DNA of 49,775 nt, taken from assembly GCA_016873995.1 (NCBI GenBank), contig VGVR01000024.1, positions 1 to 49,775 of the forward strand, read 5' to 3'. Shown here in pieces: positions 33,486 through 42,160 of this stretch. The notes under the pieces were generated by a model, which did no database searches, was not told the DNA's origin, and saw nothing but the letters and a program-made list of their open reading frames with translations. Position numbers and translations under genes: made by a program. This DNA is from Gemmatimonadota bacterium (GTDB taxonomy: Bacteria; Gemmatimonadota; Gemmatimonadetes; Longimicrobiales; Gaopeijiaceae). How positions within the stretch are numbered: position 1 is the first letter of the stretch; each line of letters opens with the position of its first letter.

Positions 33486-35264
33486 ATGACCGTCGTGCTC
33501 GACGGATCCCCCGCCGCGGAAGGGATCGCGGCCGGTAAGATCTTCCGCCTGCAGTGGGGGATGCCGATCGTGCCGCACGTCACGATCGCCGAGTCGCAGG
33601 TGGAGGCGGAGGTCGAGCGCTTCCATGCGGCGCGGTCGTGGGCCAAAGCTCGACTGCTCGAGCTGAAGCGCTCGACCGAGGTGCGACTGGGAGCCGTGGA
33701 GGCCCGCATCTTCGAGCCGCAGATCCTGATGCTCGACGACATCGAGGTCGTCGACGGCACGCTCCGGTACATCGGCGAGAACCGGCTCAGCGCAGAGCGC
33801 GCGTTCGAGTGGCGTATGCTCGAGCTGCAGGCGCTCTGGAGCCGCACCTCGCACCCCATGGTGCTCGATCGACTCAACGACCTCCAGGACCTGGTCGTGC
33901 GCGTGCTGCACAGGCTGCTCGGGCATCACGACCCGACGGATCTCGCCACGCTCGAGGAGGGCGTCATCATCGTCGCTCCCGACATGACGCCGAGCCTGAT
34001 GATGCATCTCGATCCCAGGACCGTCCTCGGCATCGCGACCGACCACGGCACGCGCACCGCGCACTGGGCGATCCTGGCCCGCTCGCTCGAGCTTCCCGCG
34101 GTCGTCGGGCTCGGGGACGTCACGAGTCGGGCCAAGGAGGGACAGGAGGCGATCCTCGACGGCCGCATCGGGCGGATCGTGCTCGACCCGAGTCCCGAGG
34201 AGCGCGAAAGCTTCTCGTCGCGCCAGCGCCGTATCGACCTGTGGGAGGAGGACATCGCGCACATCGCCGCGCTCGAGTCCGTCACGGCGGACGGACAGTA
34301 CGTGGAGCTGCGCGCCAACCTCGACCTACCAGAGGAAGCGGAGGAGGCGCAGCGGCACGGCGCCGTCGGCGTCGGGCTCTTCCGCACCGAATTCCTCGTC
34401 GTGGGTCGCAACACGATGCCGGGCGAAGAAGAGCAGTATCAAGCGTATCGTTCGGTGGCAGAGGCGTTCCCGAGCGGTGCGGTCTTCGTGCGCACGTTCG
34501 ACTTGGGGGGTGACAAATTCCCCATGTTCCTCCACATGCCGAAAGAGGAGAACCCGTTCCTCGGCTGGCGAGCGATCCGCGTCTGTCTCGACCAGCCGGA
34601 CCTCTTCCGCACCCAGCTGCGCGCGCTCCTGCGGGCCACCGCGCACGGCGACATGCGGTTGATGCTTCCGCTCGTCAACGACGTCGACGAGGTGCGGCGC
34701 GTGCGGGCGCTCCTCGGCGAGGAGTGCGAGCGGCTGTCGGAGCAGGGGATCCCGTTCAACCCCGGCTACAAGCTCGGGGTCATGATCGAGACGCCGGCCG
34801 CGGCGCTGGACGCGGCCGAGCTCGCCCGCTACTGCGACTTCTTCTCGATCGGCACGAACGATCTCATCCAGTACACCTTGGCAGTCGACCGCACCAACAC
34901 GCGCCTCTCCAAGCTGTACAACCCGTTCCATCCGGCGGTGGTGCGACAGATCCACCAAGTGGCGCGCGTAGGTCGCGCGGCCGGCATCGAAGTGAGCGTG
35001 TGCGGCGAGATGGCATCGCATCCGCTCGGCGCGTTCCTTCTCTTCGGCCTGGACATCACCGTGCTGTCGATGGGGTGGCCCTCGCTCCCGGAGATCAAGA
35101 AGATGGTCCGCGACATCCGCATCGAGGACGCCCGGCGGGCCGCACGGAAAGCGCTCGCGGCCGACACGAGCCGTGACGTCACCGCGCGTCTGATGGAGGG
35201 GATCGGGAGCTCGGTGGACATGAAGGCGTTCTCCGGGCGCTGGAGCTTGTCGGTCCCCCAGTGA
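33486..35264 (+). CDS. ptsI: Phosphoenolpyruvate-protein phosphotransferase (PTS enzyme I)
   Basis: EI takes phosphate from PEP and passes it to HPr. The 592-residue sequence has the N-terminal HPr-binding helical domain, the phosphohistidine loop GTRTAHWAILARSLELPA with His193, and the PEP-binding signature DFFSIGTNDLIQYTLAVDR. The histidine loop differs from the usual GGRTSHxAI: Thr, Ala and Trp replace Gly, Ser and the small residue after His. The length is normal. The ATG at 33486 was preferred as the upstream open frame lies in ptsH. It is last in the PTS run, and a 73-bp gap precedes metK. Confidence 0.92.
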   Translation: MTVVLDGSPAAEGIAAGKIFRLQWGMPIVPHVTIAESQVEAEVERFHAARSWAKARLLELKRSTEVRLGAVEARIFEPQILMLDDIEVVDGTLRYIGENRLSAERAFEWRMLELQALWSRTSHPMVLDRLNDLQDLVVRVLHRLLGHHDPTDLATLEEGVIIVAPDMTPSLMMHLDPRTVLGIATDHGTRTAHWAILARSLELPAVVGLGDVTSRAKEGQEAILDGRIGRIVLDPSPEERESFSSRQRRIDLWEEDIAHIAALESVTADGQYVELRANLDLPEEAEEAQRHGAVGVGLFRTEFLVVGRNTMPGEEEQYQAYRSVAEAFPSGAVFVRTFDLGGDKFPMFLHMPKEENPFLGWRAIRVCLDQPDLFRTQLRALLRATAHGDMRLMLPLVNDVDEVRRVRALLGEECERLSEQGIPFNPGYKLGVMIETPAAALDAAELARYCDFFSIGTNDLIQYTLAVDRTNTRLSKLYNPFHPAVVRQIHQVARVGRAAGIEVSVCGEMASHPLGAFLLFGLDITVLSMGWPSLPEIKKMVRDIRIEDARRAARKALAADTSRDVTARLMEGIGSSVDMKAFSGRWSLSVPQ

Positions 35265-35292
35265 TTCTCTAGCGTTCGGCCCGCGTTTCCCT

Positions 35293-35298
35293 TAGCTA
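35293..35298 (+). promoter_or_regulatory. Candidate -10-like TAGCTA box upstream of metK
   Basis: TAGCTA, in the only non-coding gap before metK, lies 39 nt from the GTG start. It resembles the TAGCTT boxes before fmdB and hpf. The 73-bp gap is too short for a SAM riboswitch, and I see no such fold. Confidence 0.3.
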
Positions 35299-35337
35299 CG
35301 AATAGACGTTCTCTCGCCCCCTCCAAGAGTTCATCCG

Positions 35338-36522
35338 GTGCGTCACACCCTCTTCACGTCCGAATCGGTTACCGAAGGCCACCCCGACAAGATCGCGGAC
35401 CAGATCTCCGACGCGGTCCTCGACCACATGCTCGCCGCCGACCCGCGCTCGCGCGTCGCCTGCGAGACACTGGTGACCACGGGCCTCGCGCTCGTCGCCG
35501 GCGAGGTGACCACGAAGGGGTACGTGCACCTGCCCGATATCGTGCGGGGGACGCTCCAGCGCATCGGCTACACGAACGCGGCGCTCGGCATCGACGCCAC
35601 CACGTGCGCGGTGCTCACCAACCTCGACCAGCAGTCGCCCGACATCGCCATGGGCGTGGACACGGGCGGCGCCGGCGACCAGGGCATGATGTTCGGCTAC
35701 GCTACGGACGAGACTCCGGAGCTGATGCCGGCCACGCTCCAGTTCGCGCACGCGATCACGCGCCGACTCGCCCAGGTGCGGAAGAGCGGCGAGGTGCCGT
35801 GGATCCGCCCCGACGGCAAGGCGCAGGTCACCGTGGAGTTCGACGGCGACAAGCCCGTGCGCGTGCACACCGTGGTCGTGAGCACACAGCACGATCCAGA
35901 CGTCCGTGACGGGGAGATCAAGGAGATCGTGCGGCAGAAGGTCATCAAGCCCGTGCTCCCGCCGCATCTCTACAACGAGAAGGAATGCGTCCTGCACATC
36001 AACCCGACCGGCCGCTTCGTCATCGGCGGTCCGCACGGGGACTGCGGGCTCACCGGCCGCAAGATCATCGTGGATACGTACGGTGGGGTGGGCCGGCACG
36101 GCGGTGGAGCCTTCTCAGGCAAGGATCCGACGAAGGTGGACCGTTCCGGCGCGTACGCCGCGCGGTGGGCCGCCAAGAACGTGGTGGCCGCCGGCCTAGC
36201 GCACCGCTGCGAGATCCAGATCGCCTACGCGATCGGCGTGGTCGACCCGGTGTCGGTGCATCTGCAGACGTTCGGCACGGGCAAGGTGCCCGACCTGCAG
36301 CTCGCCGACGCGGTAGCCGACGTGTTCGAGTTCCGCCCGGGCGCGATCATCGAGCGGCTCGGGTTGCGCAGGCCCATCTACACGCCGACCGCGGCGTACG
36401 GCCACTTCGGCCGCACGCCCGAGAAGCGGGTTCCCGACGCGGGCGGTACCGAGGCCGTCCAGTTATTCCCTTGGGAGATGACCGACCGGATCGACGAGCT
36501 GAAGAGCGCCGTCGGAGGCTGA
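35338..36522 (+). CDS. metK: S-adenosylmethionine synthetase
   Basis: The enzyme makes SAM from methionine and ATP. The 394 residues have the family signatures [39 protein letters not shown] and [22 protein letters not shown]. The GTG at 35338 opens directly before the conserved TLFTSESV strand. It is preceded by a 73-bp gap and followed by a 152-bp gap containing two hairpins, so it is probably a single-gene unit or read through to the next gene. Confidence 0.96.
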   Translation: MRHTLFTSESVTEGHPDKIADQISDAVLDHMLAADPRSRVACETLVTTGLALVAGEVTTKGYVHLPDIVRGTLQRIGYTNAALGIDATTCAVLTNLDQQSPDIAMGVDTGGAGDQGMMFGYATDETPELMPATLQFAHAITRRLAQVRKSGEVPWIRPDGKAQVTVEFDGDKPVRVHTVVVSTQHDPDVRDGEIKEIVRQKVIKPVLPPHLYNEKECVLHINPTGRFVIGGPHGDCGLTGRKIIVDTYGGVGRHGGGAFSGKDPTKVDRSGAYAARWAAKNVVAAGLAHRCEIQIAYAIGVVDPVSVHLQTFGTGKVPDLQLADAVADVFEFRPGAIIERLGLRRPIYTPTAAYGHFGRTPEKRVPDAGGTEAVQLFPWEMTDRIDELKSAVGG

Positions 36523-36565
36523 GTTTTCGGCGGGACCGCGGGGAGCGGAGCGGCGGTGGGCTTCC

Positions 36566-36649
36566 GGGCTCACGGGCGCTGCGGTGGCCCGTGAACCCGC
36601 CACACGCTCGGGAGTACTGGGGGAAACGCCCGGCGAAGGAATGCCGGGC
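36566..36649 (+). other. Two hairpins in the metK downstream gap
   Basis: GGGCTCACGGGC (36566-36577) pairs with GCCCGTGAACCC (36587-36598), one mismatch, around a 9-nt loop. GCCCGGC (36628-36634) pairs with GCCGGGC (36643-36649) around an 8-nt loop. Neither has a T tract. They may end metK transcription or be leader structure of the next gene. I could not match them to a known riboswitch. Confidence 0.4.
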
Positions 36650-36674
36650 ACCCTTCGGCGGAGGTGCTCTCCAG

Positions 36675-37205
36675 GTGCTGGTCGAGGTCAAAGTCCAGAG
36701 TCTGGCGCTGGACCGCACGACGAACACGCCCGTCGTCATCCTGCAGGAGCTCGAGGGTGAGCGGGTTCTCCCCATCTGGATCGGGCCGGGGGAGGCGAGC
36801 GCGATCGCCATGCAGCTCGCTGACATGGAATTCTCGCGCCCGCTCACGCACGACCTGCTCTGCTCCGTGATGAAGGGGCTCGGCGGCAACCTGCAGAAGG
36901 TCATCATCACCCGGGTCGAGTCCAGCACGTACTACGCCGAGATGATCGTGCGGCGGAACGGCGAGGTGTTCTCGCTCGACGCGCGTCCCTCCGACTCCAT
37001 CGCGGTCGCACTGCGCGTCTCGGCGCGCATCTTCGCGCAGGACGAGCTGCTCGAAGAGGCCGCCATCGAGGTCCCGGACGAGGCCTCCTCCACACCCTCC
37101 GAGGGCAAGGGCCCCATGGCGAAGCACGAGCCCATGAAGCCGGAGGAGCTCGAGGAGCACCTGCGGAAGCTCGATCCCGAGGACTTTGGGCGCTTCAAGC
37201 CGTAG
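36675..37205 (+). CDS. Bifunctional nuclease family protein (BFN/DUF151)
   Basis: The 176-residue protein matches the BFN/DUF151 family, beginning VLVEVKVQSLALDRTTNTPVVIL and containing LPIWIGPGEASAIAMQL, RPLTHDLL and YYAEMIVRRNGE...SLDARPSDSIAVALR. Plant members have been reported as bifunctional nucleases; the bacterial role is unknown. The C-terminal 45 residues are acidic and end EDFGRFKP. The GTG at 36675 follows GGAGG by 10 nt; GTG 36591 in the same frame is an alternative without a ribosome-binding site. The next gene starts just after the stop. Confidence 0.88.
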   Translation: MLVEVKVQSLALDRTTNTPVVILQELEGERVLPIWIGPGEASAIAMQLADMEFSRPLTHDLLCSVMKGLGGNLQKVIITRVESSTYYAEMIVRRNGEVFSLDARPSDSIAVALRVSARIFAQDELLEEAAIEVPDEASSTPSEGKGPMAKHEPMKPEELEEHLRKLDPEDFGRFKP

Positions 37206-37206
37206 C

Positions 37207-38328
37207 GTGCGGCCGTCTGCGGGCTGTCGCGTCTTTCTCGCTCTGCCGCTCCTGGCGGCTTGGTTGAGCGCGCACGCTGCCTCTGCGCAGGAAGTGGCTG
37301 CTCCGATTCTGAGCGGCAGGGTCATGGTGGCCGACTCCCCCCTCACGCGTGGTACCGTGGTCCTCCACCACGTCAGCGACGTGACCCAAGGGGAGGTCGA
37401 CTCCACCCGCGTCGCCAGGGACGGCACGTTCAGCATCCGTCTCCCGAGCGTGCCTGACCCCAGGCGGGGGGACCTCTACTTCGCGTCGCTGCGCCACCAG
37501 GGCGTGCTGTACTTCGGGCAGGCGGTGGCCCAAGCCGTGCAGCTCGACTCGCTCTACCTCATCCAGGCGTACGACACGCTGCTGGCTCCGGCCGAGGGCA
37601 TGCCGGTCGCGCTCGTGTCGCGCAGCCTCTTCGTCGAAGCGGAGGGCGCGACCTGGCGCATCACCGACGTCTTCCAGCTCCAAAACGACTTGGGCCGCAC
37701 AGTGGTAGCGCGGCCGGATGGGCGCGTCTGGAGCTACCCGCTGCCGACGGCCGCGACCGACGTGGTCACCGGGGAGGGCGAGATGTCCTCGGACGCGATC
37801 GCGTACGAGGGCGGGGGGATCGTCGCGCGGGCGGCGCTGCCACCCGGCGAGAAGCTCATCGTGGTTCGCTACACGTTGGCGACGCCGGAGATGGAGATTC
37901 CGACGCCCGGCACGACGGGGATCTTCGACGTGCTCGTGCGCGAGCCAGCGCCACCGCTCGACGTCACCGGGCTGGCATTGGGCGACGCGATCGAGCTCGA
38001 GAACGGTGGGACCTATCGGCGCTATGCGGGTGAGGACGTGGCTGTACCGTCGGTCAGCGTGGCCTTGGGCGAGGAGAGCGGTCCGCCTCCGGTACAGTGG
38101 ATCGCGGTCGCGCTCGCATTGGTGCTCGCCGCGGGTGGGTTGGTGGCGCTGCGTCGCGCTTCACCTCGTCCGGAGCCGGCGCGCACCGACCCGCGGCAGG
38201 CGCTGCTGCTCGAGTTGGCGCGCCTCGACGAGGACTTCGAGCGCAAGCGTTCCCCGTCCGCGGCCGCCAGGCAAGAGTATCAGACGCAGCGCGCGGAGCT
38301 CATCCGCCGCGTGAAGTCGAGCTCGTGA
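37207..38328 (+). CDS. Membrane-anchored extracytoplasmic protein with an Ig-like/carboxypeptidase-regulatory-like N-terminal part
   Basis: The 373-residue product (from GTG 37207) has a signal peptide ending in AHAASAQ, then a beta-rich region (LSGRVMVADSPLTRGTVVLHH) like the carboxypeptidase regulatory or transthyretin-like fold. A second beta-rich part follows. A single membrane segment lies near 298-320 (QWIAVALALVLAAGG) and a cytoplasmic helical tail after it (LLLELARLDEDFERKRSPS... YQTQRAELIRR). That tail resembles the C-terminal helix found in many small membrane-anchored proteins near cytochrome-c maturation genes. TTG 37186 is an alternative start. I do not recognise a function. recO follows after 1 nt. 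Confidence 0.7.
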   Translation: MRPSAGCRVFLALPLLAAWLSAHAASAQEVAAPILSGRVMVADSPLTRGTVVLHHVSDVTQGEVDSTRVARDGTFSIRLPSVPDPRRGDLYFASLRHQGVLYFGQAVAQAVQLDSLYLIQAYDTLLAPAEGMPVALVSRSLFVEAEGATWRITDVFQLQNDLGRTVVARPDGRVWSYPLPTAATDVVTGEGEMSSDAIAYEGGGIVARAALPPGEKLIVVRYTLATPEMEIPTPGTTGIFDVLVREPAPPLDVTGLALGDAIELENGGTYRRYAGEDVAVPSVSVALGEESGPPPVQWIAVALALVLAAGGLVALRRASPRPEPARTDPRQALLLELARLDEDFERKRSPSAAARQEYQTQRAELIRRVKSSS

Positions 38329-38329
38329 C

Positions 38330-39091
38330 GTGTCCGCGGTCAGCACGCGGGCCGTGGTGCTGCGCGGGCACGACTACGGCGACTCGAGCCGGATCCTGCG
38401 CTTCTACACGGAAGCGTTCGGGGTCCTGAGCGTGGTCGCGCACGGCGTGCGCGGGAAGAGCGGGAAAGGGGCCGGCGTAGTTGCGAGCTTCACCTCGGGC
38501 GAGTTGACCGCCTACGTGCGTCCGCATCGCGACCTGCACACCATGAAGGACTTCGCCGCCACGCGCGCGCGCGTCGGGCTCGCCCGCGACACGCTGCGCT
38601 TCGCGGGCGCCTCCGTGGCGGCGGAGCTTGTGCTCTCGCATGCCGAGCAAGAGGCGCACGAGGGGCTCTTCCACGCGCTCGAGCATGCGCTCGACGAGCT
38701 CGATGCCGCGGACGTCACGAACGTGCCTGGGGTCGTGCTCGCGGGACTCTGGACGCTCGTCGAGGCGCTCGGCTTCGCTCCGCAGGTGGAGCTGTGCGTA
38801 CAGTGCGGCAACCCGCTGGGCCCGGCCGACGTGGGTCGCTTCGACGTGGTCGCCGGCGGCGTGCGCTGTCCTTCCTGTGCCGACACGTCCACGGGACCCA
38901 GGATGGGGCCGGTGGCCCGTTTGCAGCTCGCCGAGATGCTCGCGGGGGCCGCGCCCGCGGCGCTGACGCATGCGCGGCAGCACTTCGGGCTCGTCTCCGA
39001 CTTCATCTCCTACCACGTCGTGCCGAAGCCGCTCAAGTCGATTCCGTTCCTGAGCAGCTTGCTTCCCGTCGACGTGCAGGCGGTGCCTTGA
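38330..39091 (+). CDS. recO: DNA repair protein RecO
   Basis: RecO loads RecA on SSB-coated DNA together with RecR. The 253-residue protein starts with the OB-fold part ([37 protein letters not shown]) and has a helical domain with the zinc motif CVQCGNPL...CPSC near 164-190. It starts at GTG 38330, one base after the upstream stop, and its stop overlaps the TTG of selB by 3 nt. Confidence 0.92.
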   Translation: MSAVSTRAVVLRGHDYGDSSRILRFYTEAFGVLSVVAHGVRGKSGKGAGVVASFTSGELTAYVRPHRDLHTMKDFAATRARVGLARDTLRFAGASVAAELVLSHAEQEAHEGLFHALEHALDELDAADVTNVPGVVLAGLWTLVEALGFAPQVELCVQCGNPLGPADVGRFDVVAGGVRCPSCADTSTGPRMGPVARLQLAEMLAGAAPAALTHARQHFGLVSDFISYHVVPKPLKSIPFLSSLLPVDVQAVP

Positions 39092-40986
39092 GGAATCTGA
39101 TCCTCGGAACCGCCGGGCACGTCGACCACGGCAAGACGTCACTGGTGCGGGGGCTGACCGGCGTCGACACCGATCGCCTCAAGGAAGAGAAGGCGCGAGG
39201 GATCACGATCGAGCTGGGCTTCGCCGAGCTCGATGTTCCCGGACGCGTGCGGTTCGGCGTGGTGGACGTGCCTGGGCACGAAGATTTCGTGCGCGCGATG
39301 GTGGCAGGAGCGGCGGGCATGGACGTGGTGCTCCTCGTGGTCGCAGCCGACGAGGGCGTCATGCCCCAGACCCGGGAGCACCTCGCGATCGTGGAGCTCC
39401 TCGGCGTGCCCGAGCTGGTGGTCGCCCTGACGAAGTGCGATCTGGTGGATGCAGACTGGCTGGAATTGGTCGACGCCGACGTGGAGTCCCTGCTCGCGAA
39501 GACGCCCTACGCCGGCGCGCCGCGTATCCCGACCTCGAGCGCGCGCTCCGAAGGGCTCGGCACCCTCGTCGGCGCGCTGGCCAGGGCCGCAGAACGCGTG
39601 CAGGCTGCGGCCGAGGACGACCTCGTGCGGCTGCCGCTCGACCGAGTGTTCACCCTCCAGGGCACCGGTACGGTGGCCACGGGCACGCTCTGGAGTGGGA
39701 CGCTGAGGGCAGGAGATCGCGCGCGCATCCTGCCGCACGACCTGGAGGCCAAGGTGCGTAGCGTGCAAGTGCACGAGCGCGAGGTACAGACGGCGAGGGC
39801 CGGAGACCGAACTGCGGTCGCGCTCTCGGGTGCGGGGGCGGACCGCGCGTCGGTCGACCGAGGGGCGACGCTCGTCACCTCGCCGGACTGGGCGCCGACC
39901 TGGATGGCGACCGCGTGGGTGCGCGTGCTCCCGGACGCCGGTTGGAGCCTCGAGCAGCACCAGCGCGTCCATGTTCACCACGGCACGGCTGAAGTGCTCG
40001 CACGCTGCGTGCTTCTCGATGCCGACGAGATCGGCCCCGGGGAGTCGGGGTGGGTGCAGCTGCGGCTGGAGGCACCCCTCACGCTGCGCGCGAGAGACCG
40101 GGCAGTCCTGCGGGCGTATTCGCCGGTGACCACGATTGCAGGCGCCGTCGTGGCGGAAGCCCGCGCCCCGAAGCGGAATCAGCTGGATGACGGCACGCGC
40201 GCGGCGCTCGACAGTCTGGTCGAGGGGACTCCCGCAGAGACGGTGACGGCGTACCTCGACCTGCAGGGGTGGGCCGGAGGGACGAGGAGCGCGCTGCCGG
40301 TGTTCACGGGGCTCACACCGGCCCAAGTCGACGACGCCCTCGCCGACCCCACGACGTCGGGTGTCCTGCACGCGCCGCAGCGACTGTTCGGAGCCTGGGT
40401 TCGCGCGGAGGCGGAAGAGCTGGTGGCTCGGGCGGTGGACGCAGGTCATGCGGCGGACCCGCTTCGCCCGGTGATCTCCCTCGCCGCGATTCGGGGGGCG
40501 TTGCCCAAGTGGGCGCCCGCGGAGCTCGCGGACGCAGCACTGACCAGCCTCGCGAGGGCCCGCGTGTTCGAGGAGGGGGAGGGGGGGGTGCGGCGCCCCG
40601 GCCATCGGCCGAGCCTCACGCCCGATCAGGCAGCGACCGCGGCCATACTCGAGGGGCTGATCGGCGCCGCCGGACTGGGGGCGCCTTCGGTGGAGGAGCT
40701 GCCGGAGGACGTCCGGGCCCGGGCCGACCTCTGGTCGATCCTCCGCCATCTCGAGTCCCGCGGCACCCTGCGGATGGTCGAGAACGGGCTCTACCTGTCC
40801 GCTTCGGAGCTGGATGCAGCGGCGGAGCGCATCCGCTGTAACCTCCGTGGCCAGAAGGCACTTGGGCCCGCCGCCTTCAAGGAAATCCTGCCTGTGACCA
40901 GGAAGCGCCTTCTGCCCCTGCTGGCCTACTTCGACGGCCTCGGCGTGACGGTGTGGCGGGGCGAAGCCCGGGACGTTCCGGAGTGA
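39088..40986 (+). CDS. selB: Selenocysteine-specific translation elongation factor SelB
   Basis: SelB delivers Sec-tRNA to UGA codons marked by a SECIS element. The 632-residue protein has the GTPase motifs [23 protein letters not shown] and TKCD, then a beta-barrel domain ([18 protein letters not shown]). The C-terminal winged-helix region (about 380-632) binds SECIS RNA in the family. The TTG start at 39088, overlapping the recO stop, begins the conserved [14 protein letters not shown]. The length matches E. coli SelB (614 residues). No selA, selD, tRNA-Sec or selenoprotein is in the window; they must lie elsewhere. Confidence 0.92.
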   Translation: MRNLILGTAGHVDHGKTSLVRGLTGVDTDRLKEEKARGITIELGFAELDVPGRVRFGVVDVPGHEDFVRAMVAGAAGMDVVLLVVAADEGVMPQTREHLAIVELLGVPELVVALTKCDLVDADWLELVDADVESLLAKTPYAGAPRIPTSSARSEGLGTLVGALARAAERVQAAAEDDLVRLPLDRVFTLQGTGTVATGTLWSGTLRAGDRARILPHDLEAKVRSVQVHEREVQTARAGDRTAVALSGAGADRASVDRGATLVTSPDWAPTWMATAWVRVLPDAGWSLEQHQRVHVHHGTAEVLARCVLLDADEIGPGESGWVQLRLEAPLTLRARDRAVLRAYSPVTTIAGAVVAEARAPKRNQLDDGTRAALDSLVEGTPAETVTAYLDLQGWAGGTRSALPVFTGLTPAQVDDALADPTTSGVLHAPQRLFGAWVRAEAEELVARAVDAGHAADPLRPVISLAAIRGALPKWAPAELADAALTSLARARVFEEGEGGVRRPGHRPSLTPDQAATAAILEGLIGAAGLGAPSVEELPEDVRARADLWSILRHLESRGTLRMVENGLYLSASELDAAAERIRCNLRGQKALGPAAFKEILPVTRKRLLPLLAYFDGLGVTVWRGEARDVPE

Positions 40987-41083
40987 GCGATTCGCGAACG
41001 TGGCCCCGGCGGCCCCGTGCAACGAAATTGGGCAGGGAAGGTACCTAGACATCGAGGGCATCGAACCAACACGCGGAGCGCGA

Positions 41084-41524
41084 TTGAAGCTTAGCTACGG
41101 TCTGCTGGTCCTCTTCACCGTCGTCTCGGCTGCGAGCGCCTCGGCCCAAGCCCCCACGGATCCACCGCGGGCGGGTCGGGGGCCCGGGTTCGATCTCGAG
41201 CAGAACTACCCGAACCCGTTCAATCCCGAGACGACCATTCCGTTCACGTTGAGCGACGAGCTCTTCGTGGACGGAAATCCGGTCGTCGTGTCGCTGCGCA
41301 TCTTCAACTTGCTGTCGCAGCCCGTGGCGATCCCGGTCGCCCTCTCGCATCCAGCGGGCGCGGGGGTCGAGGTACGGAACCTCGAGTACTCGCAGCCCGG
41401 CCGGCACGAGGCCTTCTGGGACGGGACCGACCAGTCCGGGCGCCAAGTCGCTTCGGGGATCTACTTCATGCAGCTCACCGTGAACGAGCAGAGCGTGTCC
41501 CGCCGGATGTACGTCCTGAAGTAG
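41084..41524 (+). CDS. Small secreted protein with FlgD/Por-type C-terminal sorting-like domain
   Basis: The 146-residue product starts at TTG 41084 after GGAG and has a signal peptide (LSYGLLVLFTVVSAASASAQ). It then reads FDLEQNYPNPFNPETTIPFTL, a signature of FlgD-like Ig domains and C-terminal secretion tags in Bacteroidetes and Gemmatimonadota-type proteins. The beta domain ends VASGIYFMQLTVNEQSVSRRMYVLK, typical of such tails. Almost the whole mature protein is the sorting-like domain, with no passenger, which is unusual. Whether it functions alone is unknown. It is convergent with the downstream ptsN-like gene. Confidence 0.75.
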   Translation: MKLSYGLLVLFTVVSAASASAQAPTDPPRAGRGPGFDLEQNYPNPFNPETTIPFTLSDELFVDGNPVVVSLRIFNLLSQPVAIPVALSHPAGAGVEVRNLEYSQPGRHEAFWDGTDQSGRQVASGIYFMQLTVNEQSVSRRMYVLK

Positions 41525-41545
41525 CCCGCCGTCGAGCGACGCCCG

Positions 41546-41998
41546 TCAGGGCGCCTTGCTGTTCAGCATGTCGAGGAACTCCGAGGCGGTGCGCAGCTTC
41601 AGCAGCTCCTTCGGCACCTCGGGATCCTTGCAGAACTGAGCGATCTTGCCGAGCACCGGCAGGTACTGGTTCGATACCTCGAGGGGCGGCGCCACGATGA
41701 GGAAGAAGTGGTGGACCGGCGTGCCGTCGATCGCGTTGAAGTCCATTCCGGCGGGGAGTCGCCCGTACGCCAGCCGGAGGCGGTTGACGACCAGAGAGCG
41801 ACAGTGGGGGATCGCGATGCCATGCCCGATCCCCGTGGATCCCAGGTTCTCGCGTCGCTTCAGTGTCTTGAAGAGCGTAGCCTCGGATTTCTTGTCGAGC
41901 CCGAGCAGAGTCACCAACTCCGCCAGCAGATCGTCCTTCGACTTCGCCTGCAGGTCGAGCTTGACGGCATCCTCGGTGAAGAGCTCTCTGAGGCGCAT
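41546..41998 (-). CDS. PTS EIIA of the fructose/nitrogen type (PtsN-like)
   Basis: The 150-residue cytoplasmic protein has a phospho-acceptor His65 in GIGHGIAIPHCRS, matching EIIA-Ntr/EIIA-Fru. In proteobacteria such proteins have regulatory roles in nitrogen, potassium and phosphate metabolism; no membrane component accompanies it here. It could accept phosphate from the HPr at 33182. It is divergent from dus, with a 162-bp gap containing a 12-mer also found at 49683. Distinguishing Ntr from Fru type would need a full alignment. Confidence 0.85.
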   Translation of the reverse strand: MRLRELFTEDAVKLDLQAKSKDDLLAELVTLLGLDKKSEATLFKTLKRRENLGSTGIGHGIAIPHCRSLVVNRLRLAYGRLPAGMDFNAIDGTPVHHFFLIVAPPLEVSNQYLPVLGKIAQFCKDPEVPKELLKLRTASEFLDMLNSKAP

Positions 41999-42046
41999 GT
42001 CGGGCCGGCGTCCGCTCCGTGGCTGCGAGTGCTGGATTGGCGGGAC

Positions 42047-42058
42047 CCGAGAATACCG
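42047..42058. repeat. CCGAGAATACCG 12-mer upstream of the ptsN-like gene
   Basis: The exact 12-mer recurs at 49683-49694, and a one-base variant occurs at 49593-49604; all three lie in non-coding DNA. On the minus strand it contains TATTCT, a possible -10 box about 50 nt before the ptsN-like start, with a partial -35 match (TCGACG) 17 nt away. Confidence 0.35.
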
Positions 42059-42160
42059 CGTCCTGCCTCGCGCGTCGATCCCTGGTGGGCCCTCGTGACC
42101 CCTGGGCTGCGGGCGCTCTTGCCTTCACGCGCCGAGGGGCCCCGCGCTAGCTTCCGCACC

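Noticed and set aside
35265..35337. SAM riboswitch before metK
   Set aside because: The gap is 73 bp and lacks the helices and kink-turn sequences of known SAM riboswitches.
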